Source: an uncultured Bacteroidales bacterium (GTDB taxonomy: Bacteria > Bacteroidota > Bacteroidia > Bacteroidales > UBA932). Taken from it: DNA of 64,000 nucleotides. A model generated the notes under the pieces. It saw only the letters and a list, made by a program, of their open reading frames with translations, was not told the origin of the DNA and ran no database searches. The stretch covers positions 1-64,000 of the forward strand of contig CASFPH010000011.1 of NCBI GenBank assembly GCA_949296645.1, in the 5' to 3' direction. Shown one piece after another: positions 52,156-60,770 of this stretch. The number at the start of each line of letters is the position of its first letter. Positions within the stretch are counted from its first letter, which is position 1. A program made the position numbers and the translations under genes.

Positions 52156-52998
52156 TTATAGAATGCTGGAAATCATCTTGGCCTGTATTTCGGCAAATCT
52201 GGTCAATTGTTCTTCTGTCATGTCGCCTTCGATCTCTTCGAGTTCTCCGGCCAGTTTTTCAATTTTCTCGCTGAGTGAAACTGAGCTCAGCGCAAGGTCA
52301 AGGAGACCGCCTTCTTTCATGGCCTTTGCATATTCGTCAATGCATTTTTCGTAGTCGTCGAGAATCCTGTCGATCTTGTTGCCGCTTTTGCCGCGTTTCT
52401 TTTTCTTTACGGTACCGTTATCCCCGGACTGGTCTTCACTGCCGGCAATCTTATCCTGTTCTCCGGAATTTTCACCGGAAGATACGGATTTTTCCTGCTT
52501 TCTCACCTCTATGTCCATCATGACCGAGAATGAAGCAATACTGTGCATAATCTCTTTTCCGTCACCGAACAGTGTGGTGCTGAATGTCAGCCATGCGGAC
52601 TCGTTAACCAGAGTCCAGCCCAGCAGCCTGGAGATTCCGTCCCTGCCGGAAAGTTCAAGTACAACAGGTTTCCCGCCCGAATCCTTGATGTCGTTGCCGG
52701 AAGCATCCTTTATTATAAGGACTGCCCTGTCAATCTTTTCGATATAATCTCCTCCTATTTTTGAGGTCACCTTGAACGGTATGCTGATACTCAACTCATC
52801 ATCTTCAAGTGTGAAGTCATATTTGCCGTCATCGACCTTGAGGTAATCGCTGCAAGGTACGCCTGAAATGCTGCCTTCAATGACAATGTCCCTTACAGCT
52901 ACATTGTGTGTCTTGACACCGCATGAACGGAACAGAGAAGACAGCAGCGCTATGATGACAATACCGCCTATTATGAGGTATGATTTTTTCATTTTCAT
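52156..52998 (-). CDS. Envelope protein of the kinase cluster, membrane-anchored, unknown function
   Basis: A 280-residue protein with an N-terminal hydrophobic helix (about 6-24) followed by RSCG, which might be a lipobox though its -3 position is atypical. Residues about 30-165 are beta-rich. A Lys/Glu/Gly linker (about 170-205, with KKKKRG) precedes a helical C-terminal part: ILDDYEKCIDEYAKAMKEG then TEEQLTRFAEIQAKM. That tail resembles a small domain seen in Bacteroidetes lipoproteins (DUF6591-like), which I cannot confirm. It follows the DUF456 gene by 16 bases. Confidence 0.75.
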   Translation of the reverse strand: MKMKKSYLIIGGIVIIALLSSLFRSCGVKTHNVAVRDIVIEGSISGVPCSDYLKVDDGKYDFTLEDDELSISIPFKVTSKIGGDYIEKIDRAVLIIKDASGNDIKDSGGKPVVLELSGRDGISRLLGWTLVNESAWLTFSTTLFGDGKEIMHSIASFSVMMDIEVRKQEKSVSSGENSGEQDKIAGSEDQSGDNGTVKKKKRGKSGNKIDRILDDYEKCIDEYAKAMKEGGLLDLALSSVSLSEKIEKLAGELEEIEGDMTEEQLTRFAEIQAKMISSIL

Positions 52999-53014
52999 AT
53001 CATTTCCTCCATAT

Positions 53015-53533
53015 TTAGTCCATCAAGGTGAATGATGTATAGAGGCAGTAGGCGCATACGGCCAGTTTGAGCATGCTGCCGGCAAGATATACCACATAGG
53101 CTCCGGTACCGGCCTTGAACCCTTCCGACGGGTTTTTCTTTGAGATGGTCTCGAAAAGTACGGCTAGGACAAAAGGAGCCAGAAGGAACATTATGATGCC
53201 CGTGAAGCTGATGCCTTCACCGGAGAGTGCAGACAGCATCAGGATTCCTATAAGGGATCCGATTATGCAACCACATTTCCCGCCTTTTCCGCTTGGAGCG
53301 ACAAGTTTGCCGAGCTTGGGCAGCATGTATTTCCCGATGAGCATGGCTGCGATTACGGCAATGGCGCACAGAACGATTGCGGTGGTGGACATTGCCCCTT
53401 CCGCGGCTCCGTAATTCAGCAGCAGGATACCTGCAAAGGCAAGCAGCGGTCCGGGAATCTTGTGGATGAAACAGCCGACAATACCGACGGCCATAAGAAC
53501 GAATGAAGCAATGATAATAAATAACTCTGACAT
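53015..53533 (-). CDS. DUF456 membrane protein
   Basis: A 172-residue inner-membrane protein with about five helices. The family features are the IVGCFIHKIPGPLLAFAGILLL opening (about 18-39, split by a short loop), the central GKYMLPKLGKLVAPSGKGGK loop and the GCIIGSLIGIL helix. No function is known. It lies 98 bases downstream of the kinase gene, with a weak TATATTTG box (53629-53622) in the gap that may give separate expression. Confidence 0.88.
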   Translation of the reverse strand: MSELFIIIASFVLMAVGIVGCFIHKIPGPLLAFAGILLLNYGAAEGAMSTTAIVLCAIAVIAAMLIGKYMLPKLGKLVAPSGKGGKCGCIIGSLIGILMLSALSGEGISFTGIIMFLLAPFVLAVLFETISKKNPSEGFKAGTGAYVVYLAGSMLKLAVCAYCLYTSFTLMD

Positions 53534-53621
53534 TCTACAATTTTAGGACCCAAATCTGGATGAATGCCGCACTGCAAGGTCCTGTTTTGCCGTGCGACAT
53601 GCTCCGTGCACTGAGTTGCTG

Positions 53622-53629
53622 CAAATATA
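53622..53629 (-). promoter_or_regulatory. Possible internal -7 box before the DUF456 gene
   Basis: TATATTTG on the minus strand matches TAnnTTTG, but the leader would be over 80 bases and no -33 is evident. Confidence 0.3.
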
Positions 53630-53631
53630 TG

Positions 53632-54900
53632 TCAGGCTTCAATGTCTATTTTTGTCTTTTCCCGGCTTCCTGTTTTTTTCTCTCCTTTTCCATCTGTTGC
53701 GTCATGTTTTCTTTCTATAGCATCTTTGATGGTGTTTTGGCATAACAGGCTGAAACCGGTCGAACGTATTTCCTTGGTCTCGTTTAATTTTGAAAGGATG
53801 GTATTGTACAGTTTGCTGCATTCGGATGCCATTTCCTTCAGTCCTATATCGGTTTTCCGCAGTTCTTTTACAGTTCTGGAATATTCATCGTACAATTTTT
53901 CCACATCCTTTTCACCGTTTCTTACGGCTTCATTCATGCGTTCCTGCATTTTCTCACGTTCCTGCTCACGTGAAATCAATTCTTCGTTCTGCTTTGTTAT
54001 TTCCTGTATGGTTCCAGTCAGTTCTTCCTTTTGTCTTGTCATCTCCTGCATGGTTTCCGTGAGTTCTATCTTGTAACGGTTCACTTCCTGCATGTTCCCT
54101 GAATTGAAAATCAGTAGTGCACATACGGCAACAGCAAGCACTGCCGACAGAGAGGTCCTTGAAAGAATTTCTCTGTTGCGTACGGCATTAGCAACTTCAT
54201 CCATGTTGCGGTATCTTCCCGATAGTCCGCTGCTGCATTTCCGTCCTACGGATGTGAATTTCCATCCGGCGTTGAGCTCGACAAGTATCTTGCCCATACA
54301 GTATATATCGTTGCGTACATCCGGAACTGTGGATGTCTTCTGTTCTTCCGACATGTATTTCGGTGTGCCTGCGGGTTCTTTCAGTATGTCGTGGAAGTCC
54401 GTGTCGGACAGGCCGAAGTCTATTATCTTCAGATTGGAACCGTTGGTTGTCACCATGATGTTTGCCGGTTTTATATCCCTGTGCACTATCTGGTGTCCGC
54501 TTATATATTTTACGGCATCAATAAGCTCTCCGGCAAGTTTTTTCCTTACGGCCTTATCCGGTGATTTTCCGAGAAATTCCTCAAGTGTTACGCCTTCGAT
54601 GTATTCCATCACTATACATTCACCAAGTTCAGGAACATTTTCCCATCCGTAGATATTGATTATGTTCTTGTGGCTCATGGTGACGCCTATTTCAAACTCC
54701 TTCATGAGCAGCTGGCGGTACATGGCCTCTCCGTAAAATTCCGGCTTGAGTCCTTTAAGAAGGAACCATTTCCCGTATCTGCGGGCCTTTACAAGTCTGT
54801 TGAATCCTGAGGATTCCATCTCGGTGAATGCCGTGAAGCCGCTGTCCACGGAGAAATCTTCCGTATTGATGAATTCCGATGTGATGAAACTGTTTTCCAT
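53632..54900 (-). CDS. Transmembrane Hanks-type Ser/Thr protein kinase
   Basis: A 422-residue kinase. The catalytic domain spans about 20-245: K49 (FLLKG) for ATP, HRDIKPAN (140-147), DFG (161-163) and GTPKYMSEEQ in place of the APE motif. The glycine-rich loop near 21-34 is poorly conserved. A single helix (about 250-266) follows, then an extracytoplasmic coiled coil (about 272-365, repeated ELTxTxQEMT-like heptads). No PASTA repeats are present. The coiled coil may sense envelope state or drive dimerisation. Confidence 0.93.
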   Translation of the reverse strand: MENSFITSEFINTEDFSVDSGFTAFTEMESSGFNRLVKARRYGKWFLLKGLKPEFYGEAMYRQLLMKEFEIGVTMSHKNIINIYGWENVPELGECIVMEYIEGVTLEEFLGKSPDKAVRKKLAGELIDAVKYISGHQIVHRDIKPANIMVTTNGSNLKIIDFGLSDTDFHDILKEPAGTPKYMSEEQKTSTVPDVRNDIYCMGKILVELNAGWKFTSVGRKCSSGLSGRYRNMDEVANAVRNREILSRTSLSAVLAVAVCALLIFNSGNMQEVNRYKIELTETMQEMTRQKEELTGTIQEITKQNEELISREQEREKMQERMNEAVRNGEKDVEKLYDEYSRTVKELRKTDIGLKEMASECSKLYNTILSKLNETKEIRSTGFSLLCQNTIKDAIERKHDATDGKGEKKTGSREKTKIDIEA

Positions 54901-54934
54901 GTCTGTGATTTTATATTATACTTTATTTATGAAG

Positions 54935-55504
54935 TCATAGTATTTTCAGGGTTGTGAGTCCGTTTTTCTGTCCTGCGACATAGCATGAACCCTTTCTGTC
55001 CGGCAGATCCATATAGGCGGGCAATCCTGTCTGCAGTCTGCGGCATTCAAGAACGGTTCCCGTATGTATGGAGGCGTTGACGGATTTTTCGACAATGAAT
55101 CTGAAATCGCCCAGGTATTTCATTTCGCACTGCCTGTCAGGGAGCCATCCTATAAGCAGCCTTGTCCCTTGCTCCAGGGATGCCACATCAACGGTCTTGC
55201 CGCTCATAAATCCTGATTCCGTTCCGGAAGTCTCCTTGACATAAGCGAGAAACTGTTCCCAGTCTCCGTGTCCTGCAAATACTGAAAGGACATTGAGAGT
55301 CTTGACCGATGTTGTCTCGTATGGTTTTCTGGAGTATTCCCAGATTCTTTCCATAGTTGTTTCGGAAATCTGTTCGCCGATAGCGTCTTCTATTTCGGAT
55401 ACGGCTTCCATGAAATTGGAATGTGTCTTCAGGGAGTATCCGAGTTTTTCTTCAACTGCCTTTTTCAAAAGTGCGATCTGAGGTGTGTCTGTCCGTACTG
55501 CCAT
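54935..55504 (-). CDS. Unrecognised protein upstream of the kinase
   Basis: A 189-residue soluble protein without signal peptide. Residues 1-95 are helical: LKKAVEEKLGYSL, then SEIEDAIGEQISETTMERIW and KPYETTSVKTLNVLSVFAG. This resembles the N-terminal helical segments found beside Bacteroidetes signalling proteins. Residues about 105-189 are beta-rich with GTRLLIGWLPDRQ. It is 34 bases upstream of the kinase gene and probably co-transcribed, making it a candidate substrate or regulator. Confidence 0.75.
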   Translation of the reverse strand: MAVRTDTPQIALLKKAVEEKLGYSLKTHSNFMEAVSEIEDAIGEQISETTMERIWEYSRKPYETTSVKTLNVLSVFAGHGDWEQFLAYVKETSGTESGFMSGKTVDVASLEQGTRLLIGWLPDRQCEMKYLGDFRFIVEKSVNASIHTGTVLECRRLQTGLPAYMDLPDRKGSCYVAGQKNGLTTLKIL

Positions 55505-55510
55505 TGTGTA

Positions 55511-55753
55511 TCAAGGTTTTATATGTTGTTTCCGGTCCGGGGAGAAATTGACTATCCCGACGCCTGCGAATACGAGCAAGGTGGCTGCAGCTTTTGCCCA
55601 AGACATGGTGTCAAGTCCTACTGCCAGGCTTATTCCCATCGCCACTACCGGCTGCACGTAGGAATACATGCATACTATGACGGGCTTGATGCGCTTCTGT
55701 CCTACAGGTATGCGGTAAAGCATGCCAGGTTGCCTGTAAGCTTTTCTCTGCTT
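55511..55753 (-). pseudogene. C-terminal fragment of an EamA/DMT transporter
   Basis: About 80 codons remain. The RIPVGQKRIKPVIVCMYSYVQP stretch (two parts around a Val) followed by a final hydrophobic helix (AAATLLVFAGVGIVNF) matches the last two helices of a ten-helix EamA drug/metabolite transporter of about 295 residues. Upstream of the first Met, ten non-homologous-looking codons precede an in-frame TGA at 55756-55754. The N-terminal three quarters are absent. Confidence 0.8.
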
Positions 55754-55807
55754 TCACTGGTTTGCATTGATACGGTCTTATTCATTGATGCGGCGAAATT
55801 ACAAAAA

Positions 55808-55839
55808 AAGACGCGTCTTGTTTTGTCTTGACGCATCTT
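55808..55839 (-). terminator. Terminator of the winged-helix regulator gene
   Basis: Read leftward, AAGATGCGTC pairs with GACGCGTCTT (one wobble) across a 12-base loop and is followed by TTTTTTTG. It ends the pair starting at 56723. Confidence 0.8.
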
Positions 55840-55845
55840 TTTCCT

Positions 55846-56136
55846 TTATCTTGATATATAGCTTTTCAGGGATTCCACATACTCTTCGAAGGCCATCCGT
55901 CCCGCTTCGGTTATACGGCATGTGGTTCTGGGCTTTTTCCCCGAGAATCCCTTTTCCACATCAATATATCCGGCTGCAGAGAGCTTGTCTATCTGTACGC
56001 TGAGATTCCCGGCAGTGGAGCCTGTCATCTCTCTGATATAGACGAAATCGGCCTCTTCAAGCTCCATAAGAAGCGAGATGACAGCCAGTCTCAGTTCCGA
56101 ATGAAGCAGGGGATTCAGTTTCTTGAACTCTTGCAT
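55846..56136 (-). CDS. Winged-helix transcriptional regulator (HTH_34/MarR-like)
   Basis: A 96-residue one-domain DNA-binding protein: helices LHSELRLAVISLLMELEEAD, recognition region TGSTAGNLSVQIDKLSAAGYI (about 37-57), and a wing with GFSGKKPRTTCRITEAGR. This compact layout matches transcriptional regulators of the PF13601 type. It overlaps the upstream membrane protein gene by 22 bases, so the two are translationally linked; it may regulate this pair. Confidence 0.88.
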   Translation of the reverse strand: MQEFKKLNPLLHSELRLAVISLLMELEEADFVYIREMTGSTAGNLSVQIDKLSAAGYIDVEKGFSGKKPRTTCRITEAGRMAFEEYVESLKSYISR

Positions 56137-56723
56137 GTCTTATGTGTCTTTATGTTGATCATAATACCGGGAATTATCAGGGCTACAACAGCAGCGGTTC
56201 CTATGACGAGGGATGCGTCAAGACCTCCTGCAAGGTAAAGGTAAGAACCTCCGACTGCAGTTATGACTCCTCCTGCCGTGATTGCGGTGTTCTTTATTAT
56301 CGCCCCTGTAAGTGCGGTTGAAAACCCGAGAAGAAGTACGACAAGAGGGGTTATGAGTCCTGCGAATCTGCCGGAAAATACAAGGACAAGTGCGGTTAGG
56401 ACTGAAATCAGACCGTAAAATATCCATATCTTGCCGATTGTCGAGTTGATGAAGTTCACGGCTTTCTTTTCGTTTCTTCTGTTGCGGTGTACAATGAATT
56501 CAATCAGATAGCCTGCAACAGGTATTCCGAACCAGAGATAGTTCCAGTACATATTGGAAGTGCTGGAAATCATGAACCATACTGCAATTGCGAATACAAG
56601 TACGACAGAACCCCAGATGATCATCGGATTTCCCGAGTTCCGTTCAAAATCGCGTCTGCTTTTTTCTATCATTTCAGTGATGAGCTGCAGACTTTTTTCT
56701 GCGGACAAGTTGGTTGTTTCCAT
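56115..56723 (-). CDS. Hypothetical membrane protein paired with the winged-helix regulator
   Basis: A 202-residue protein with a soluble N-terminal helix (about 1-30) and five to six hydrophobic segments (about 33-52, 58-75, 92-112, 117-138, 140-160, 168-188). No transporter motif is recognised. Such genes are commonly paired with a small winged-helix regulator in Bacteroidetes. A good promoter precedes it: TTTG-20-TATATTTG. Confidence 0.8.
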   Translation of the reverse strand: METTNLSAEKSLQLITEMIEKSRRDFERNSGNPMIIWGSVVLVFAIAVWFMISSTSNMYWNYLWFGIPVAGYLIEFIVHRNRRNEKKAVNFINSTIGKIWIFYGLISVLTALVLVFSGRFAGLITPLVVLLLGFSTALTGAIIKNTAITAGGVITAVGGSYLYLAGGLDASLVIGTAAVVALIIPGIMINIKTHKTCKSSRN

Positions 56724-56776
56724 AATTTGAAAATGTGTTAGAGATAATTACTTCATATAGGCGCCTTCTTTTGATG

Positions 56777-56808
56777 CAAATATAAAATAGTTTATAATAT
56801 AAACCAAA
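56777..56808 (-). promoter_or_regulatory. Promoter of the membrane protein / regulator pair
   Basis: On the minus strand TTTG (56808-56805) and TATATTTG (56784-56777) are 20 bases apart, an ideal Bacteroidota promoter. The predicted leader is about 45 bases. Confidence 0.7.
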
Positions 56809-56830
56809 TTTTTCATGAAAAGTTCTTATT

Positions 56831-56846
56831 AACTAAAAATTTAGTT
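56831..56846. promoter_or_regulatory. Candidate BlaI-like operator
   Basis: AACTAAAAATTTAGTT is a perfect 7+2+7 palindrome overlapping the -33 TTG (56845-56847) of the blaI-like promoter. A half site AACTAA recurs at 56851-56856. Position and symmetry fit autorepression by the dimeric regulator encoded just downstream. Confidence 0.6.
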
Positions 56847-56875
56847 GTAAAACTAATTTTTTAATTATATCTTTG
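56845..56875 (+). promoter_or_regulatory. Promoter of the blaI-blaR1-like operon
   Basis: TTG at 56845-56847 and TATCTTTG at 56868-56875 are 20 bases apart. Transcription should start near 56882, so the ATGs at 56875 and 56878 cannot be used. Confidence 0.7.
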
Positions 56876-56913
56876 TGATGAAAAGGTGTATTGACTTTAA
56901 AATGATATGCGGT

Positions 56914-57315
56914 ATGGAAAAGAAGAATGATATACGGAAGAATGCGGATTCCGACATGAGGGAGCTTACAAGAGCTGAACTGGAGGTGATGCAGATAATG
57001 TGGTCAAGGGAAAAGGTGCTTGTCCATGATATTCTGGATAGTATGGATGAGCCGAAGCCTGCGTACAATACTGTGTCCACAATAGTGAGAATACTGGAAA
57101 AGAAGGGTTTTGTCTCGCACAAATCTTATGGCAAGACATACGAGTATTTTCCTCTTGTAAGCAAAAAGGAATACACTCAACAGTATATGAAGGGGGTGCT
57201 GAAGAACTTCTTCGGCGGTTCCGTTAGTTCGATGGTCAGCTTTTTCGCATCGGACAGGTCGATTTCGGCAGAAGAGACTGATGAGATTCTTGATATCTTG
57301 AACAGAAAACAATGA
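56914..57315 (+). CDS. BlaI/MecI/CopY-family transcriptional repressor
   Basis: A 133-residue winged-helix repressor. LTRAELEVMQIMW opens the DNA-binding domain, KPAYNTVSTIVRILEKKGFV is the recognition helix region, and the FFGGSVSSMVSFF segment with the C-terminal helix provides dimerisation, all in the usual order. The start is set at 56914 (or 56902) because the promoter maps the transcript start to about 56882. It overlooks the M56 peptidase gene 13 bases downstream, which by analogy relieves repression. Confidence 0.93.
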   Translation: MEKKNDIRKNADSDMRELTRAELEVMQIMWSREKVLVHDILDSMDEPKPAYNTVSTIVRILEKKGFVSHKSYGKTYEYFPLVSKKEYTQQYMKGVLKNFFGGSVSSMVSFFASDRSISAEETDEILDILNRKQ

Positions 57316-57328
57316 ACCGGACTGTGTT

Positions 57329-59017
57329 ATGGAACCTGTTTTGAAATATATATTGGAAATGGTGGTGTGCAGTGGCATCTTTCTCCTGGTTTACAGCATA
57401 CTGCCGAAAAAATCCGGTGGCTATGTGCGTCTGAGGGCGTTTATTCTTGTCAGTATTGTACTGTCGGCAATACTTCCGCTGGTTGAAATACCGGTATATC
57501 CTTCCGGCAAGGCGGAATATAAGGTAGCGGTGCAGGAAGAAAGTGTTGACGGGGACGCGGATGTAGGCATGTATCCTGTTTACGGAGGTTCAGATGTGGC
57601 AGTGAATAAGACGGAATCTCAGGGTCTGCTGAATGCGGGGTATCTGCTTTACGGAACAGCGGCTGTATATTCCGTTGTGGTTGCGGTGCTTGCATACGGT
57701 ATGGCGGCGAGACTTTTAAGGATAAGGAGACAGCGAAGGCGTTCGTCGTTGCAGGTGGAAAGAAAAGGGAATCTTGTATATACTGTTGCTGAATCCGGCG
57801 ATATCGTGTCTCCGTTCTCATTCCTCAGGACGATATATATCGGCAGCAATATGAAGGGGGAGGAGAGGAATATGGTAATAGAACACGAATGCAGCCACAT
57901 AAGGCACAGGCATTCGGAAGAGAGACTTTTCATGTCTGCGATGCAGACAATATTCTGGTTCAATCCGTTCGTCTGGATATTCGGACGGAAACTGGGTGAA
58001 ATCCAGGAATTCGAGGCCGACAGGGATGTGCTCTCTGAAGGCTATGATGTAAGGCTGTACAGGCTCACCATATTAAAACAGCTCTTCGGATATTGTCCGG
58101 AAATATCCTGCGGGCTTAAAAATTCACTTACTAAAAGGAGATTCATTATGATGACTGAAAAAAGCAGTACGCGATTCGCAGCGGTGCGCTGGATAGCGGC
58201 AACGGTTCTTATGGCAGGGACAGTATTCCTGTCAGGTGCGACAACTATCTCCGATCCTGCAGACCTGCAACCGGAGCTGAAAGACAACCCTGAATTGAGC
58301 GGACTGGCGGAACAAACGGGCGGACCGGATTTGAAGACTGCTGCGGATACTTTGGTAATAGAGGTATCCGATAAGGGGAGAAGCATTATGCTTAACGGAA
58401 ATCTGACTGCCGGTAAAGAGGCATTGTCGGGAGACATATCATCAGTAAAGGCGGATCTTGTGGTGATAAAGGCGGAAAAGGATACGCCAATGGGAGTGAT
58501 AGCGGATATCAAGCAGGTTTTAAGGAAAAGCGGAAATCTAAGGCTCGTTTACGGCACGGCTGATCCAACTGACAATGCCCCTGATAAAACGAAGGATATG
58601 CCTGTAAAGTATCTTCCTCCTATGTCCACGGACAATGTCAAGGTAATAGAGCCGGAATATATGAGTGTAGGCAAGGATGATATTGTTTTAGTCAGGGTAG
58701 ACGGAAAAGGTGAGGTCAGTATCGTTTACAGGGATACCCGCATCACTGCTGCAGACAACAGACGGTATGCTGATGAGATTGCTGATATGATAGGAAGCAA
58801 CCATGCCCTGTTCGTATCGCTGGAAGCTGATGCGGAAACGGACTATGCTGTCTATACATACGTCATTTCACAGATTGACGAGGCATATGCGCTGGCAAGA
58901 GACAAGTATGCTCTTGAGAAATTCGGAAAGCCGTTCGGCAGTCTTGGCAAAGAACTCCAGAGCACTGTGAAGAGGGAAATTCCGAAAAGGGTTGCGGAAC
59001 CTTCCAGATTTAATTGA
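57329..59017 (+). CDS. BlaR1-like M56 peptidase with two ExbD/TolR-like C-terminal regions
   Basis: A 562-residue sensor-type membrane peptidase. Helices lie near 8-27, 35-52, 103-125 and about 285-300. The cytosolic zinc protease domain has HECSH (186-190) and a later E in EFEAD (about 227-231). The periplasmic part holds two related blocks (about 340-410 and 449-535) that resemble the ExbD/TolR periplasmic fold, e.g. VVIKAEKDTPMGVI. No penicillin-binding domain or TonB end is present. It probably senses an envelope signal and cleaves the BlaI-like repressor. Confidence 0.88.
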   Translation: MEPVLKYILEMVVCSGIFLLVYSILPKKSGGYVRLRAFILVSIVLSAILPLVEIPVYPSGKAEYKVAVQEESVDGDADVGMYPVYGGSDVAVNKTESQGLLNAGYLLYGTAAVYSVVVAVLAYGMAARLLRIRRQRRRSSLQVERKGNLVYTVAESGDIVSPFSFLRTIYIGSNMKGEERNMVIEHECSHIRHRHSEERLFMSAMQTIFWFNPFVWIFGRKLGEIQEFEADRDVLSEGYDVRLYRLTILKQLFGYCPEISCGLKNSLTKRRFIMMTEKSSTRFAAVRWIAATVLMAGTVFLSGATTISDPADLQPELKDNPELSGLAEQTGGPDLKTAADTLVIEVSDKGRSIMLNGNLTAGKEALSGDISSVKADLVVIKAEKDTPMGVIADIKQVLRKSGNLRLVYGTADPTDNAPDKTKDMPVKYLPPMSTDNVKVIEPEYMSVGKDDIVLVRVDGKGEVSIVYRDTRITAADNRRYADEIADMIGSNHALFVSLEADAETDYAVYTYVISQIDEAYALARDKYALEKFGKPFGSLGKELQSTVKREIPKRVAEPSRFN

Positions 59018-59073
59018 AACAGTAACAGTACAGGACGATAACTGATCGCGGATGGATTTCCCCTGATGTCCGG

Positions 59074-60069
59074 TCAGCATCCCCTGTTGCTGCACGGGGT
59101 GTCAGGGGATTCGAATTCTATTGTGCTGTGGGATATGCCGCATCCCGCAAGCAGTTCTTTCACTTCGGTCTTGACCTGTTCCATGCCGGCAAGGTTTTCG
59201 ATCACAACATGCAATGTGGCAGCATTTTCGGTAGTGCTCATAGCCCATACATGAAGATGATGCCACTCTTTTATTCCATGTATGCCGGAGAGTCCTTCCC
59301 TGACACCTTCCATGTTGACTGAATCAGGTACGGCATCGAGGGTGAGGAAGAGGCTTTCCTTCAAGAGCCTGTATGTGGAAATCAGGATTATTACGGCTAT
59401 CGCCATGCTTATCACGGAGTCTATCATGTTCCATCCGGTGAAACTGATGATTATACCGGATACGACCACTCCGACCGAAACGAGGGTATCCATCAGCATG
59501 TGCAGATACGCACCCTTCACATTCAAATCACGACCCTTGTCCTTCATCAGCAGCCATGTGGTAAGACCGTTTATGGCTATTCCGATGCCGGCGGTAATGC
59601 TTATAGCCCCTCCCGATATAGGAGACGGATTCTTGATACGGTAGATGCTTTCCATCACTATGGCGCCTACGGCAACAAGCAGAATTATGGAGTTCACAAG
59701 GGATATCAGAATTGTCATCTTCCTGTATCCGTACGTGAATCTGCTGTTCGCTTTTATCCCGGCCATGCGGAATGCGATCAGTGCCAGCAGAAGACTGAAC
59801 ACGTCGCTCAGGTTGTGTCCTGCATCCGAAAGCAGTCCCACCGAGTTGTAGAAAAAGCCTGCCGCCGCCTCGATGACTACATATATCACGTTGAGGGCTA
59901 TGCAGAAAATGAATGTCCTGTTCAGCGATTCAGGTATGTGATGGTCATGATGGTGGTGCCCATGATGGCCGTGATGAAGATCATGACTATGTTCATGGTT
60001 ATGCTCATGATCTTGGTTGTGAATATGATCATGATCCTTGTCGTGGATATGATTTCGTTTTGTTTCCAT
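59074..60069 (-). CDS. Cation diffusion facilitator (CzcD/ZitB-like zinc exporter)
   Basis: A 331-residue CDF transporter. The first 45 residues are extremely His-rich (runs such as HHGHHGHHHHDHH), a cytosolic metal-buffering tail. Six helices follow; the helix 2 site is SDAGHNLSDV (HxxxD) and the helix 5 site reads HMLMDTLVS. The C-terminal domain (about 245-331) has HHLHVWAM. It exports Zn2+ or similar ions by proton exchange. Its own promoter was not identified. Confidence 0.95.
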   Translation of the reverse strand: METKRNHIHDKDHDHIHNQDHEHNHEHSHDLHHGHHGHHHHDHHIPESLNRTFIFCIALNVIYVVIEAAAGFFYNSVGLLSDAGHNLSDVFSLLLALIAFRMAGIKANSRFTYGYRKMTILISLVNSIILLVAVGAIVMESIYRIKNPSPISGGAISITAGIGIAINGLTTWLLMKDKGRDLNVKGAYLHMLMDTLVSVGVVVSGIIISFTGWNMIDSVISMAIAVIILISTYRLLKESLFLTLDAVPDSVNMEGVREGLSGIHGIKEWHHLHVWAMSTTENAATLHVVIENLAGMEQVKTEVKELLAGCGISHSTIEFESPDTPCSNRGC

Positions 60070-60125
60070 GTCAGAGGTGTTTTAAAAAACTGCAGTGTAT
60101 CGCACGGCTGTTTTTGCTGCAAAAT

Positions 60126-60725
60126 CTATTCCTGTCCAGCCAGAAAACCGAGAAAACTTTCTGGTCCGGTGTAGTGGATGCCGTGTATTCCTGTTTCAGA
60201 GGCAGCAGAGGCATTTGCGGCATTGTCATCTATGAAAACGCACTCTTCTGCCTTCAGAGAGTACCTTTCCAGAAGTATTCTGAATATACGCAGGTCAGGT
60301 TTGACTATCTTTTCGCGGCCTGACACCACGACACCTTCGAACTCCCTGAGAGACGGAAACTTGTCGAATGCCCAGTCTATCGTCTCCGCAGACCAGTTTG
60401 TTAGTCCGAAGACCCTGTAGCCCTTTTCCTTTACATGATGCAGCAGCTCCACTCCTTCTTTCAGCTCGCCCTTGAACATTTCCTTCCACCTGTCGCGGTA
60501 CATTGCGATTTCGACGGTATATTCGGGATGTTGTGCAGTAAGGAGCCGTACTCCTTCATCGAATGTCCTTCCGCGGTCATGTTCGAGATTCCATTCAGGG
60601 GTGCATATTTCCTTTAGGAAAAAGTCGCACTTCTTTTCGTCATTGAAATAGGAAGCGAATACATATCTCGGATTCCAGTCTACAAGGACTCCGCCGAAGT
60701 CAAATATAATGTTTTTTATCTTCAT
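60126..60725 (-). CDS. HAD-family phosphatase (YihX-like)
   Basis: A 199-residue HAD subfamily IA hydrolase. Motif I DFGGVLVDW (9-17) supplies the nucleophile D9; the second acid position is Val rather than Asp, as in YihX-type enzymes. Motif II is FGLTNWS (about 110-116), motif III is K in IVKPD, and motif IV is FIDDNAAN (about 169-176). The expected substrate is a sugar phosphate such as glucose 1-phosphate. Neighbouring genes give no further clue. Confidence 0.92.
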   Translation of the reverse strand: MKIKNIIFDFGGVLVDWNPRYVFASYFNDEKKCDFFLKEICTPEWNLEHDRGRTFDEGVRLLTAQHPEYTVEIAMYRDRWKEMFKGELKEGVELLHHVKEKGYRVFGLTNWSAETIDWAFDKFPSLREFEGVVVSGREKIVKPDLRIFRILLERYSLKAEECVFIDDNAANASAASETGIHGIHYTGPESFLGFLAGQE

Positions 60726-60770
60726 TTACCAGTTTTGTCAGTATGTTGCTATAGACTTATTTTCATGCTG

